Source: Bradysia coprophila
Taxonomy: Eukaryota > Arthropoda > Insecta > Diptera > Sciaridae
Direction: 5' to 3'
Length of the DNA: 64,000 bases
Assembly (NCBI RefSeq): GCF_014529535.1
Contig: NW_023503370.1
Coordinates: 186,001 to 250,000, forward strand
Shown here: in pieces, positions 50,300 through 62,281 of the stretch
How positions within the stretch are numbered: position 1 is the first letter of the stretch
Layout: each line of letters opens with the position of its first letter
The notes under the pieces: model-generated
Databases searched by the model: none
What the model was told of the DNA's origin: nothing
What the model saw: only the letters and a program-made list of their open reading frames with translations
Made by a program: the position numbers and the translations under genes

Positions 50300-50696
50300 T
50301 ACAGTCAGAAGCAGTGAAATTTCAGCATGAATTTCTTTCAGCTGTTTTTCAGCTGATCCACACATACAATTAAAACTGATTATACTTGTTTATACGATTG
50401 AAGCTGCTACACACATGCGCGTGGTAGTGGTAAAACTGTATAAAGACGTATAAACACTTTTGGTTATTTGTGCCTGAAAAACAGCTGAAACATATTCATG
50501 CTGAAATTTCACTGCCTTTAGGGGCCGTTCATAAATTACGTAACGCAAAAATCAACATTTTTCAGACCCCCCCCCCCGGGTCTGTAACGCTAAAAGGGTC
50601 AAGTTTGACCCAATTTTGTTAGAACCGTAACGCTTGCCTCATACCCCCCCTCCCCCCTCTAGCGTTACGTAATTTATGAACGGCCCCTTAACTGTA
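50300..50696. mobile_element. Mariner-type MITE interrupted by another MITE
   Basis: The element (50302-50694) begins CAGTCAGAAGCAGTG and ends with its imperfect inverse, ...CTGCC(insert)ACTG. TA lies on both sides (50300-50301 and 50695-50696). The inverted repeats extend about 50 bp through 'AAATTTCAGCATGAAT' and 'TTTCAGCTGTTTTTCAG'. CAGT ends with a TA duplication fit the Tc1/mariner superfamily. The right arm is split by the 50521-50687 element, which therefore arrived later. Confidence 0.78.
50518..50690. mobile_element. PIF/Harbinger-type MITE nested in a mariner-type MITE
   Basis: The element (50521-50687) has perfect terminal inverted repeats of about 26 bp, opening GGGGCCGTTCATAAATTACG. 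It is flanked by TTA on both sides (50518-50520, 50688-50690). A 3-bp TTA/TAA duplication is the mark of PIF/Harbinger. The interior is C-rich on one side, with runs of C. No coding capacity. Confidence 0.85.
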
Positions 50697-52345
50697 AGTT
50701 TCTGTATCTGTTTTAGATATCCATACATGCAGCATTGTTAGCTTTTCTAAAAACTCAAGTTCTCCGATTTAGCCGTATTATATGGGTCCTACCAAAAAAA
50801 ATATCTTCAGATGCCTTTGCAAGGTTTTTCCTCTAGAGACTAGAGAGATTTATGACATCGAGTGCCTAAGTACTTTATTAGGCTATAGACAAGTTGGCAA
50901 ACATATACTATACATATATGCGAAAATTCCAAAAAGGTCTACTATAAAGAAAATGCTCAAGAAAATATGCAAAATCACAGAAAATCCTTTGAAAATCCAT
51001 CGAGAATCAGTAAAATATCCTTGGAAACAACAGGAAAATCCTTGAAAATCATTTGTCAACGAAATTTACAAATATCTGCGACTAAAGTTTGCAAATTTTC
51101 AACATTATGATGCTGAGTTGCATAAAATGTTAAAATTTAAAAAATGTAAAAACGTAGTTTTGGTGTGACACCAAGGTTTCACCGAAGTCCAATTTTCAAG
51201 AATGTTCAAGTGAACAAGTCACCTTTTCTGGGTAAATGTTTTTCAAACTTTCCCTGTGAAGGCTCCGTTTTTAGGTATTCCAATAGCCTATCCAACAAAA
51301 GAATACTTTTGACAAGTAAAATTAAATATTTTAATGTATCATTGTTCGAAGGTCCAAAAATTTGCCATATTTTTATCTACAATTTCGTATGGCACGTTCA
51401 AGTCCACTAACTTCTCGCCTTAATTGTGAAAGTATTTCAATGAAGTAACCTTCAGCTTTTCTGGAACATTTTTAAAGGTGACATAAAAAAGTTTAGTCTT
51501 AAAACCTACAACTTTGCCTTTAGTTGTCACACAAAATCGTATGAAATTAACCGAATCCAGGTTAGAGTTTCATTGCTGCAACCCAACCCAACTGATCTCA
51601 TCATTAGAATGTAATTTTGGTAGGTTTCGTTTCCTTCTTTCGTTTTATTTGTTCCACACGTATTACTCATAGAGAAGTCGCGTTTGTCTTTATGTCTCTT
51701 CAATTTCACACGTACGTATGTTTGAAACGACACTTTACTCTTCTTTTGTTGTCAACATGTAGAACAATTAAGATTAGAATGCTAACCAATTACAAACTTT
51801 AATTGAGTTGAGTTTAAAACAAGCAAAGTTAGAGATTAATTTATTAATAAATTTGCCGTTATATATTGCGAAAAACTTTAAAATCGTAGTGCACTAAAAT
51901 TCATTATTTCTGTCCAATCATTCAAAGTGAAATCGACTTTCATTTTGTTAGATAGTGGAAGTAAAAATAAAGTCGTTCAAGCTAATTTGACAGCAGCCTA
52001 CAATTCATCTAGCAGTAAAGCGGAAAAATCTGACACGTTGTTCGATCACAATTAGGTTGATTTTCCATCTTTCATAACATGGCGTGTGAACAAAGGTACG
52101 TTATTGCTAGTCTTCCCGCCGAAATAAAAATTATATCGCGAATGCCATCAGGTAAGGAATCATTTCTGGGGGATACGTTTTTACGTATTGAGTGAGAAGA
52201 AAGTAGGTTTTAAAAATTTGAAAAATGGGTTTTATTGACACTAGCCCTAGTTGTTCAACATCGTTTTTCAATAAAAATAATTTGAGTAAAACACGACTCA
52301 CCCATCGGCCTCTTTAAGACGCGTTAACGTCTAGGACTCGCCAGT
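50697..52345. other. Intergenic 3' of the OFA-family transporter
   Basis: AT-rich with no supported gene. Short frames at about 50782, 51165 and 51527 lack family similarity. Confidence 0.4.
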
Positions 52346-54008
52346 TTATACGGCGTCCGTGCATTCTGCGTTGAATTTCGTGTTGTTAGGAACGTCGCGA
52401 CGCTTCAGATATTCTTCCCACATTTCATCAAATTTCTTTGAGCCAATAATTTCGATCTCAGGTAGAGTTCGTACCCGTTTGACAACAAAAACGGTATTGA
52501 AAAATCTGCGCCGAAACCATTGTCCTTCAAAGGACGGTAACAGTCTGTCCTTTAGTTCGGGTCTTACAAGACTGGTCGCCAATACGCCAAACGTAACGCA
52601 GCCTAATATCCAATATGAATTGATGATGTATGGTATAGGATCTGATGGATTTCCACTTCCCGTTGCCACTTGGTAATCGTAAACGGTTGTAAATATGAAA
52701 CCTCCGAAAATTGCTGCAAATGACCATGCCGTCAAAACTAAACCATAGCAGACTGAGATGTTGTGTGAACCAAACATATCGTTTAGGTATGCAGGCAATA
52801 CGCTACAATAAAGAGAAAATAAAAAAGAGCATAAGGTATGTTGAGGTTACGGATTAATATTTCTTTTACCCGAATCCACCACCATAACAGGTCGATAGCA
52901 CTATCATGCTCAGTACAAATAGCCAATAAATTTTATGCTCCACATAATATGGGAACGATGCAATGATTATGGTCTGCGTAATTAACATTATGAGGAAACA
53001 GGCTTTTCTTCCAATTTTGTCTGACAATGTAGAAAAAATCAGCCTTCCCATTAAATTAAAAACACCGTTAATCGAAACCAATGTTGATGCCGTGTCTGCC
53101 GGTATTTCAAACAGTTTCGTAATCATGTCAGAAAACCGAGATATCACCAAAAGTCCGAATAAAATATTACTGAAGAACGTTATGTAAAGTAGCACGTAGT
53201 CGATGGACATGAGAGATTCCTTTAAAGTTAACTTAATTGAAGTCGACGGGGATACTGGCGTATCTTTTGTCTCCGCTACATTGGCAGTATTTACTGAATA
53301 GCCGGGTTCAGGAACACGAAACACTAGCGCCGAACAAATCATTGAAAAGTAAAATGACGATCCCAGTACCAAAAATGTTCCAGGTAATCCAACCCAGCTT
53401 ATTATCGGAAGAATGATTTTACCCACTGCAATTGATCCAGCTCCGAAGCCACACACACCAACACCAGCTGCAAGACCCTTTTTATGAGGAAACCATTTCT
53501 GAAGTATTGACACGGGTGTAATGTAACTCAAACCGATCCCAAAGCCACCGATAACTCCATACCCAATGTACAACAACCATATGGATTTCAGGTAAATTGC
53601 AAGTGCTGCTAATAAATGTCCAATGAAAAAGGCAGTCGAAGATACTAGGAGAGCTTTTTTCGGTCCGTTTCTTTCCAACCAAGGCCCCATAACGGCAGCC
53701 GAAAATCCCAGTAGACCGAACGCGATGTAAAATGTTACTGGCGCTTGAGATATCTTAACATCACCCGAAATCGCATTATCGATTGGTGCGTTAAATACGC
53801 TCCAAGCATACACAGAACCAGTACAAAATTGCACAACTACCGCGGCTGGCATCAAAATCCATGGATTGAATTTTACACTGCCAAACAAAAACTTCTCTCG
53901 GTCGTACTGTTTTTGACTAATTTTGCAGGTAGTATTTCCATAATGTCGTTGAGCCGCCCGAACGATGGGATTTTTCTTATTACTCGGTTTGACGCTCGGC
54001 TGGTCCAT
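52346..54008 (-). CDS. MFS transporter of the oxalate/formate antiporter (OFA) family
   Basis: OFA-family carriers (TC 2.A.1.11) exchange small carboxylates; the substrate here is unknown. Two exons join in frame, 54008-52870 and 52802-52346, giving 531 residues with about 12 membrane segments. Family marks are NPWILMPAAVVVQFCTGSVY followed by AWSVF in helix 1, GPWLERNGPKKALL in the loop after helix 2, GFGIGLSYITPVSILQKWFP in helix 4 and GLAAGVGVCGFGAGSIAVG in helix 5. The second half has GRLIFSTLSDKIGRKACF and LPAYLNDMFG. The C-terminal tail after helix 12 is about 60 residues and hydrophilic. The ATG at 54008 is the only one before the conserved core. This family is common in bacteria, fungi and protists and less familiar in insects, so a foreign origin is possible. 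The intron argues that it is resident in a eukaryote. Confidence 0.88.
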
Positions 54009-55668
54009 TTTGGAGTGAAAAGATTCACAGATAATTGGCAAAATCTTACATTGAAATGCAGCCAACGTTTGTTAACTGCTAAAACTTTATCAGCGAACTC
54101 TAAGCAGCTCCTCATCAACTAACTGAATTTTACGGCTTTATTTTTGATAATCGAAATACTGCTAGGTCATTGTTTATCTCATCACCAAATTTGGTATGAA
54201 ACTAAAATTTGTTATGTACTGCAATAATACGTAATCTTGGCCCGTAATAAACAACCATTCGACGGTGGTGGTATATAATCAAATTATAATTTCAATAAAC
54301 TAAAAAGACGCGCACTCATTCCAAACTTTTTTTTATTTCCTCGTTCTGTTCGCTGATCTTTTGAACTTATTGCCGAGATAATACACAAAAATTGACCAAA
54401 ATATTTGCCACACGCGATTTATTACCAACAAACCTTTGAATATTCAGTGTGTTCGGTGATCAATTAATACCAATTTGGTTCTTCATTAATTCCAATTTCG
54501 TTCTATGATAATGTGTTATCAAAAACAAATTGTTGGAATAAAATTGCGGTCTGACCCTCAGCCTTTCGCAATTATAAACAAAAACTTAACTCTGAATTCA
54601 AGTTCGTTAGTACATCATATAGTACTGGAAATATTATGTGACGATTAGAATGCATCGATTTTAACCTGACTGTTAAATCTGTTATCAATAACGACGACAA
54701 AAATAATGACAAGCCCTGGGTAATATGGTCCTTTATATAGTAAAATTCATGTTACAAAAATTGGAGTACAAGATTTGAAATCAACAGATTAAAAATACTT
54801 TGATCGATTTGATTTATGTTTTTCAGCCTAAGTTTCATCAAATTTGAGCCGTCACAGTATATGAGAACTACAGGGAGAGAAAAGTGTAATTCGACATGTT
54901 TTCTTATTTGGGAGTTGTTGTGTCTTGTAAATGATTCCACCAAGGCAGCTCTGCCTTGATTCCACACAAAATTTGTGTAGCCAACGAAAATCTAGATTTT
55001 TTATTTTAGTACTTTATTCTTGTTTATTCAACTAACATCAATTAAGAAAGTTAATAAATCTAGATTTTCTTTAATTTGTTCAACGAAATTCTTGTGGAAT
55101 CAATTACACGTTACACCGGAAAACATTTCGAATTTCCCTTTTCACCTTGTAATACAAGGCTTGTATTGGAAGAGTGATAATAAAATGAAGATGAAAAAAT
55201 GTAATTCATCAAATAATCAGCGAAAAGATTGCTACAGATTTTCCGTTACGAAAGACGTTTTTGAAAATAAAATTGATCGATTAAAACGAAAGCTTAACTT
55301 TAGAAGTCAGGAAATCTAACTGTTTGCGTCTTATTTCAAATGTTTCATTTTTAATTGATGCGAAAGATAATGACTCGATTGAGTTATAAATTAAGACAAT
55401 TATTATTATAATGTATGACCGAGAGCAGCTCACGCCAAAAACTGTAAATCTTATGTAATAAAACAAAAATCACACAAAAAATCAAAAATTTTATTCCGAC
55501 TGCTCCCATATTTGAAAGTGTAAGCCTCAAAATACTTTCTTTGTCCAAAATTTAGTGATTTCAAGAGATTTTTGAAGTGAGGAATAATTGATTTTTATTG
55601 AATTATGCTGCTATGCTGTAACAGGCGTAGGATAATTTGGCACAATGTGCTAAAACAACGCATTTATC
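54009..55668. other. Intergenic with a dispersed repeat
   Basis: About 54720-54805 resembles 20665-20720 ('gattaaaaatactttgat' and flanks). Otherwise no supported feature. Confidence 0.4.
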
Positions 55669-55803
55669 AACTACATAAAATGTGAACTCGCACACGATTT
55701 TTCGATACCAAAATTTTGGAAAAGGAGTCATAAAGTCGATGACATGGCTAAAAAGTATTTGCAGCAATAAACTTGCGTGTGCGAGTTCACCTTTTACGTA
55801 GTT
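55669..55803. mobile_element. MITE with about 28-bp inverted repeats
   Basis: A 135-bp element whose ends, AACTACATAAAATGTGAACT... and the inverse of ...GTTCACCTTTTACGTAGTT, match over about 28 bp. The inner TGAACTCGCACACG is perfect. No clear target duplication. Confidence 0.75.
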
Positions 55804-55959
55804 CTTTTGACACCGTGTTCCAGATTCCTCGATACCAGTTTGACTTCAGCTTTGAATGCGTCCAGGTTCCTAAGTTGCCGTATTACGTTGAGAACTAGGT
55901 CGATTGTATTATCTAATAGAAACCGTCATTATCAACATGCAATTGGCTACGTCGCCTAG

Positions 55960-56310
55960 AGGAACGCGTAGAAACGTCTCTATTCAGCGATTCAGCCTAA
56001 TGTTGAATCCATGTTCAGTGTGTGAATTGAGCATCCTATGCAAGTGAACAATTCTTTCAACTGTCGATCGACAGTTGGTGAATCGGAACCAGATTGCAGC
56101 TGTACAGGACAGGAATGTTGTCGATGTGTCTCTAGGCAGTCGGAAGGTCGCTTTAATGCACTTATTTTGAATTATTTGCAATTCTTCCAATTTAGTTTTG
56201 TTGTCTTGACTGTAGATAGGGAGCTTGTAAACTATGTGACTTTGTACATAAGCGTTGTACAGCTGCCTTCTCTTTTCAATTGGAATGAAGTTTCCACGCT
56301 TCATTACCAA
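55960..56310 (-). pseudogene. Non-LTR retrotransposon fragment (reverse transcriptase C-terminal region)
   Basis: The minus strand encodes IPIEKRRQLYNAYVQSHIVY, then a segment with KLEELQIIQNKCIKATFRLP. This matches the region after the catalytic reverse transcriptase core in jockey/CR1-type LINEs. Only about 60 residues keep the similarity. There is no endonuclease, no catalytic core and no tail visible. It is a dead fragment; the clade is uncertain. Confidence 0.7.
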
Positions 56311-56508
56311 AGCATAATTTAAATATGAAATACTTGAGGAAATTAGGATTTACATTGATATTTTAGAAATTGTTTACTGAAGTGAGTACCGACGTGTCTA
56401 TGACCGATTATAGGTTTTAATTACCCAGTCCAACTAAAAAATAACTTTTCATAGCTAAACGGATAAAGCACACTCCAGCCTTCCTGATGGTCACACCTTT
56501 GTACCAGA

Positions 56509-56615
56509 GTCTATTTTCTAGAAATTTTACACAAATTCTACAAAATATTTCGACAATTCAAAAGTTTTTGTAGGATTCTAGCCGAATTTGTAGTAAAGCT
56601 TTCTAGAAAATAGAC
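56509..56615. mobile_element. MITE with about 16-bp inverted repeats
   Basis: A 107-bp element bounded by GTCTATTTTCTAGAAA and its inverse. No target duplication stood out. The interior is AT-rich. Confidence 0.65.
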
Positions 56616-57806
56616 CTTGCTTTCTACACAAAATGATCCTTATCTTTCCAACGAGAATGAAAACAATTATTCCGGCAGCTTATAATTCTTATCGTTGGAA
56701 AGGTAGGCACCAAGGACACAGTAGACAGTTTGCGCAAATGACGTATAAAGTTTGTAAATTATAAGTAACCTTCCAGAACGTCTTGTATGAAGATGTGACT
56801 TACAATTTCCAACTTATACGTTTACGTACAAATTATACGACATTTGAGCAAACTATTTAGTATATAATATTGAGCGACTTTGCATCTTTAAAGAGACATA
56901 AATATTTACTTAGAACGTTTGTTGAGATATTCAATAAATATTTTCGGCTGACTAAGACTTCATTACTTTCTATATTGTTTGATTGGTCTGACCTTCGAAA
57001 TCATCCATTCAAGGCCGCATACAACTTCAATACACTTTCCAGTTTTCGTTGAAGCAAAAGCAACGTCACATAATTTAGTCAGATACGCTGGAATCCCATA
57101 TCGATTTCTATGCATAGTCTACGTTCGAACGGTCACTTTTCCACTTACCAGTTTTATGATTCAAGAGTATTATTTTCCGAATTTAAGCCGCATTTGGCCG
57201 AACTTTTCACACTGTTGCACTAATCTAAGACTATCTAACACTTCTGTAAGGACATCAATCACATGTCGAATATTATTTGAATGTTCAGACAGGGTTCGAA
57301 CACAACGATCAAACTTTCTCTTCTTCAAAATAATTTAAATTTAGTAATTCGAAATCACCAACGAAAATGTAGGCTTCGACCCCCAGGGTGCCGATAAGAA
57401 GATTGAAAACTCAACGTGACAAATACACATGTAATGTGTTCGGCTAGTGTTTTGATCGATAAAAACAATCAATTTCGGTTAAACGTAAAAGTGGTCACAA
57501 TTTACACGGAGGCAGTTGCATTCATAACATAGCTAAATTAGCACAAGATATTCCGTTGTGTAATCTTGTTGCTTGGGCTTCTGTTTTTACCTATCAATAT
57601 TTTCAATGATGTTATCAGTGGATCCGATGTTTCCATTGATGCTGGTACAATTCACCGGAAACCAAACCAGAAACAAAAAACTTTCCTTTTCTTTTTAGAT
57701 TTTTTTATTTGTAACATCAGGTGATTTCGCCGAATCCGACAACATCCCCATACAATGCCACACTCTTCACATCTTACGCCCGCGTCTCGTAAATAGAAAA
57801 ACAAAT
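56616..57806. other. Intergenic 3' of RpL7A
   Basis: Contains a short hairpin at about 56647-56703 (CTTTCCAACGA and its inverse) and the MITE at 56728-56853. An AATAAA on the minus strand near 57703 is a candidate poly(A) signal for RpL7A. No gene is seen. Confidence 0.4.
56728..56853. mobile_element. MITE with about 20-bp imperfect inverted repeats
   Basis: Ends GTTTGCGCAAATGACGTATA and the inverse of ...TTATACGACATTTGAGCAAAC, with two mismatches in the first 20 bp. No target duplication is evident. Confidence 0.6.
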
Positions 57807-59744
57807 TTATCCTTGCTTTTGGGCCAATTCGCGTGCTTTCGCTTTTTCCAATTTGGAAATGCGAGCCAAACTCTTAGCTCCTAGAAGACCACCACCCCAG
57901 TGTCTGCGGATTTCGTCTTGGCGATCGTTGTAATTTGTTTTAATTGATTCGACGATCTTTGTGAAATTAGCACGTTCGGCAGCATCAACGGCTGTCAATG
58001 CAATGGTGGAGCATGTTTTACGACGAACGAGTAATCCAAGACGGGACTTGCCCTTGACGATACAGTATGGTACGCCCATTTTGCGGCACAAAGCTGGTAA
58101 GAAGAGAACGACCTGGAAATGGGGAAAACGTTTGTTCAGTTAATTGGTAAACAAACCGGGAGATAAACGAAACATCAAATCGAAGTTGAATTTGTATTTT
58201 GCTCAGGTTGTCAAAATTCTTCATTTCATACGACCATTACATGGTCTACTTCAGGTGAAGAAATTCTATTATCATCATGGCAAAAGTGGTAATTGATTTA
58301 ACGTAGATTGAATAAGGTTAGAATAACACACGGGACACACATGTAGTTTCACATTACGTCAGAATTTTCGTGCAAACATTTGTACAAACCACGTGGAATG
58401 TGATTGTGTGCACAAGTCATTGAAATCGTCACAGTAAATTCAACCACTACAGCAACAAAGTGTCTATTTTTCAGCAGAACTGTTTGCTCAACCATTCTTT
58501 AAAACACGGCAGAGTATTCTTTACAACTTCGTTTTGACAACCAAAAATCACGACAAACACACCGTAACAGCATTACACTGAAAGTTTTTGCTAAACATGT
58601 CGACGAAGAAAATTATTGTCTCGGCAAAGAGACAGAAGTTGTGAAAATTGATCGGTTTTGGTTGTACTAAGGCCTCTAAAAAAACACTAAATTTTATTGA
58701 AAAACACACAACAATGGCAGCGAATTCACTTGGGTTTGCCAAATTTAACTTAAAATTGTTTGTGAAACTCTCGGTGTTCAATTCAGAAACGTGTGCACTT
58801 TCCATGGAAATTCTCAATTTCGTTTTATCGTAGTCTTCAATTTCGGTTCGATTTGACGGCACTCGGATCAATAAAACAACACAAATTCACTCACCTCAAT
58901 TGGATCCACATCGTGAGCAATGACGACCAATTGAGCTTTCTTCTGTTCAATCAATTTCGTCACAGAGTTGGTACCGGCCTTCAATGTGTTTGGTCGCTTC
59001 TTCGGTTGGACATCCTTGCCCTTAGCCTTAGCTTCAGCAATCTTCTTCAAACGTTGCTTCTTAGCCAATGCGGTTTCTGGACGATATTTCTCGAGCAATT
59101 TGAACAATTGCACGGCTGTTTGCTTGTCCAAAGTTTGGCTAAATTGGTTGATTGGTGGCGGAATTTTCAAACGCTTCTGCAAGACAGCCTTTTGTCTTTG
59201 GACGCGAATGTACTTCGGCCATCGGACGAAACGGGACAAATCACGTTTCGGTTGAATGTTTTGACCTGCGAACCGACACCAAAATAATGCACATTAACAA
59301 ACATAACCTCCAATTAACGGAACACTTGCAAATTGGCACTGTTTTTTGTCCATAACATGGCACTGTTTTGGTCCATATCATGCAATTGTAATAAACTGAT
59401 TTCACTTACCAATGCCAAAGTTCTTTGGCCGCTTTTCAAACAATGGGTTGACAATCTTTTTCGGCTCGACCTTTTTCACAGCCAGTGGTGCTGGAGCCAC
59501 TTTCTTGCTGACGGTCTTCTTCTTCAATCTTGGCTACAAATAGAAAAGCAATACATCAGTTTACTTCCACATGTTCACACACAAAATGTTCACGACATTT
59601 CAAAGTTCCATAGAAGTTAGTCTTGGACTCGAAGTTTTTGTCAACAAAGTTTGTAAACCAAAATATTGGGCAAAACATCTCGGGATAAATACGAAATTAA
59701 CGCGCAGCAAATATCTAGCACATATTTACCTTCTTAACAACCAT
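57807..59744 (-). CDS. RpL7A: 60S ribosomal protein L7a (eL8)
   Basis: A structural protein of the large ribosomal subunit, of the L7Ae/eL8 RNA-binding family. Four exons join in frame: 59744-59730 (MVVKK), 59533-59410, 59265-58895, 58112-57807, giving 271 residues, the usual insect length. Seen in order: a basic, Ala/Pro/Lys-rich N-terminus, [31 protein letters not shown], the L7Ae core with [33 protein letters not shown], then [15 protein letters not shown] near the end. A tiny first exon ending at MVVKK or a similar point is typical of ribosomal protein genes. The third intron carries a box C/D snoRNA. Confidence 0.98.
58197..58285 (-). ncRNA. Box C/D snoRNA in intron 3 of RpL7A
   Basis: An 89-nt stretch has a terminal stem TTTTGC/GCAAAA, an ATGATGA C box one base inside it, a CTGA D' box in the first half and a CTGA D box directly before the closing stem. 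Guide segments would be the bases ending AATTTCTTCAC (before D') and AAGAATTTTGACAAC (before D). RPL7A introns host C/D snoRNAs in vertebrates. The rRNA target was not computed, so no name is given. Confidence 0.75.
58286..58894 (-). other. Remainder of RpL7A intron 3
   Basis: No second snoRNA could be supported here. A 107-codon frame at 58548-58871 has no family similarity. Confidence 0.4.
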
Positions 59745-62281
59745 GTTTTATAGTTGGTTTGGGTCGGATGATAGTAAAAACTGAAGATTACTTTCAGACG
59801 TTTTTCAAAGACGTTTCACGCCGTATGATACAAATGGCGAAAAGAAAGATTCAAAAGGAAGTTACAGTGACATTCAAAGCTGTCACATATTTTCAAATGA
59901 CGTTTTGTATACTGGGCGCACTGAGCGTGTTTCATGTTTCGTTGATAGAACTGTATACTGGGTTGAGAGTGCGTCCGATAGTTTATCAATCGAAAGTAAA
60001 CTTTTTTAAAATAATTGATTCTTTATCGACTCTAGTGTTGCTGTTGATGCACGAGACGTCAAGACCAACAATTTTCAGCCTTAAGATTATTATTGTACGA
60101 CAGCAGGCCCGTACAGACCTCATGAATTTACCAGAGAAAAATTAAAATGAGATAGACATTGATGGCATTATGTGACTACTGACTACGCACTGCGTTCAGA
60201 GAAAGCAAATTTTCATCAGAATTAAGAAATAACTTTCAATTATCTTTTAAAATATTAAACAACTCCCTCAACCTCCACCTGCAACAAAATGTAAAATTTA
60301 ATTCCAATTCTTTTTATTCATTCATTCACCAAATGCAAGACGTGCATGAACGTGGATGCCGAAAGTTGAATGAATAACATTAATTGGATTGTAATCGTTC
60401 AAAATATGACTTCTTTAACCAACATATGAAAATCTTTTTGTAGCGTGACCTTCCCCCTAAAAACGTTTTTCGAGCTCCCCACACAGTTTGACGTGGAAAC
60501 GTACTCGTACCAAACATAGATTCTAAGCAATGAATGTACGCACATACCAAGTAAGGCCGATTCTTCAAAATCTGTCGATTTATCTTGATCGTTCTTATTA
60601 TTTTTGTCAAAATAAAGGGCTAATGGGTGCGTTAGAATCCGTTTTTAAAATCGTTATTTCCTCCGTGGTGTCATTAGAAAGATCTGCAAAAACACTGGGT
60701 GTTACCCATTAGTCGGAGTCATAACCTTTCTAATGCATAGTTCATACGAGTAGATTGTACTTTTGATCGTATAGAGTGGAGCAATTGTAATACATTCAAA
60801 AAGGGATATTATTTAACTTTACCGATAAAAAATTATGAAGAGTACAGGTACAGAATTTGTACTACATGAGAAAACAACAATAAATTTTTCAATTTCCACT
60901 GAAAAAAATAGCACGGCTCCTAGCACGACCATACATTTGACCAACGTCAAAAAGCCTCTAAATTTTCCAACATGTGTGCGTGTACGATTACATATTTTTT
61001 GTGTTTTTTTATTCACACCAAGAAATCATGACTCCAGTCGTTACGAAAGGTCAATGTTGATTGCATAAGCCTCCGAATATGTTCATGCTTGAAGCAGAGA
61101 TGTGCTCTAAATCATGTTCGCTTCGCTACTATTGTGTATTTTTCGTAAAATTTTGTTCCTAACTAATATTGTGAGTTGGCTCCGCCCCGGGTTAACAGTT
61201 TTTACATTACTTTGCGGAAAATGTCCATTTGATTCGTATAGGATTGCTAAACAGTTAAACATGTTGGAAAATATCTGTTTAGCAATCCTATATAGAGAAA
61301 CAAAAAACAAATTCGGAGGGTTTTTTAGCATTACAATTTGGCAACGGGCTGAGGATACATACATAACGCTCGGGGACGAGGACAACTACGAATAAATTAT
61401 CAACAACCCCTTTTAAAACTTTAATTTCGGGCAACAGCTGAGATAATAAAACAAAATTGATTTAGTCTTTATTGTTGATTGAAGACCCCGTGTAGATCAA
61501 ACGTTGCGTCCTTAACCAGGACGTTTGGGATTACTGAAAATTCCCCCAACTGAAATGCCTACAGATAAATTGCTAAATTAACACAAGAAAAATTACGAAA
61601 ACAAACAGAGAAATCGATTCTCTTCCCTCCCACGGCTCACGTTAAGTGAATTTTGATACAGAATTGCTGTTTCGACCTCAGGTACTAACATCGGTCACTG
61701 GCCAGCGTGGTCTGACCATCTTCAGTTGCTATGTCAGTACCCTTCACAAGACAGCATAAAATCGCAACGTTGAACAAGTTGTTGACGATTTTATTTTGAA
61801 AAAGTTGCTTAAAAATGGAAATTCGGATCAAAGGGATGGCTGCTTTGAAAACTTCACCGCACAAATTCGCAGCAAAAAAACATCGAGAAAATTCACAAAA
61901 TTCAACAAATCCGAACCATAAACGAAACAAAAACAACATCAAACTCAGCAGTGCCATACTCACGATTGCAACCAAATTCTTCTCCAACGATCCGTAGGTA
62001 TTCAAAGGGGTTATTTGGTATGGTGTTTTGCTTCTTTTCGCTTATTAGCACTGTTATTGTCTGCATAGTACTACACCCCGCATGTTGGTTTTCTAGTACT
62101 TTCCTCACGAAATACGCCGCATAACAGAACGCAGTCACCGTAACAGTCAGTAGAGTCAAAATATCTGTCAAAAGAGAACATAAAAAATACATTGGTGAAC
62201 GTAAATTTGCAAAAAAAAAATTATTTTATTTACATTGTGTTTGATCAATTTTGTGATAATTTGTGTGTAATCTCCAATGTA
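59745..62281. other. Intergenic between RpL7A and katanin p80 (divergent)
   Basis: The first part is the presumed RpL7A promoter, the last part that of katanin p80. A perfect-stem hairpin lies at 61237-61292. Frames at 59759-60145 (+) and 61685-62192 (-) have no support. A short inverted pair (CTAATGGGT and its inverse) occurs near 60610-60715. Confidence 0.4.
61237..61292. repeat. Perfect 18-bp stem-loop
   Basis: TATAGGATTGCTAAACAG (61237-61254) is followed after 20 bases by its exact reverse complement (61275-61292). It could be a transposon footprint or a small hairpin RNA; nothing beside it settles which. Confidence 0.6.

Noticed and set aside
59759-60145. 128-codon plus-strand frame upstream of RpL7A
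   Set aside because: It begins at TTG rather than ATG, lies over the RpL7A promoter and matches no family.
61685-62192. Overlapping hydrophobic minus-strand frames, considered as a P450 or receptor remnant
   Set aside because: A possible acceptor and a hydrophobic start are present, but no family motif could be confirmed in any frame.
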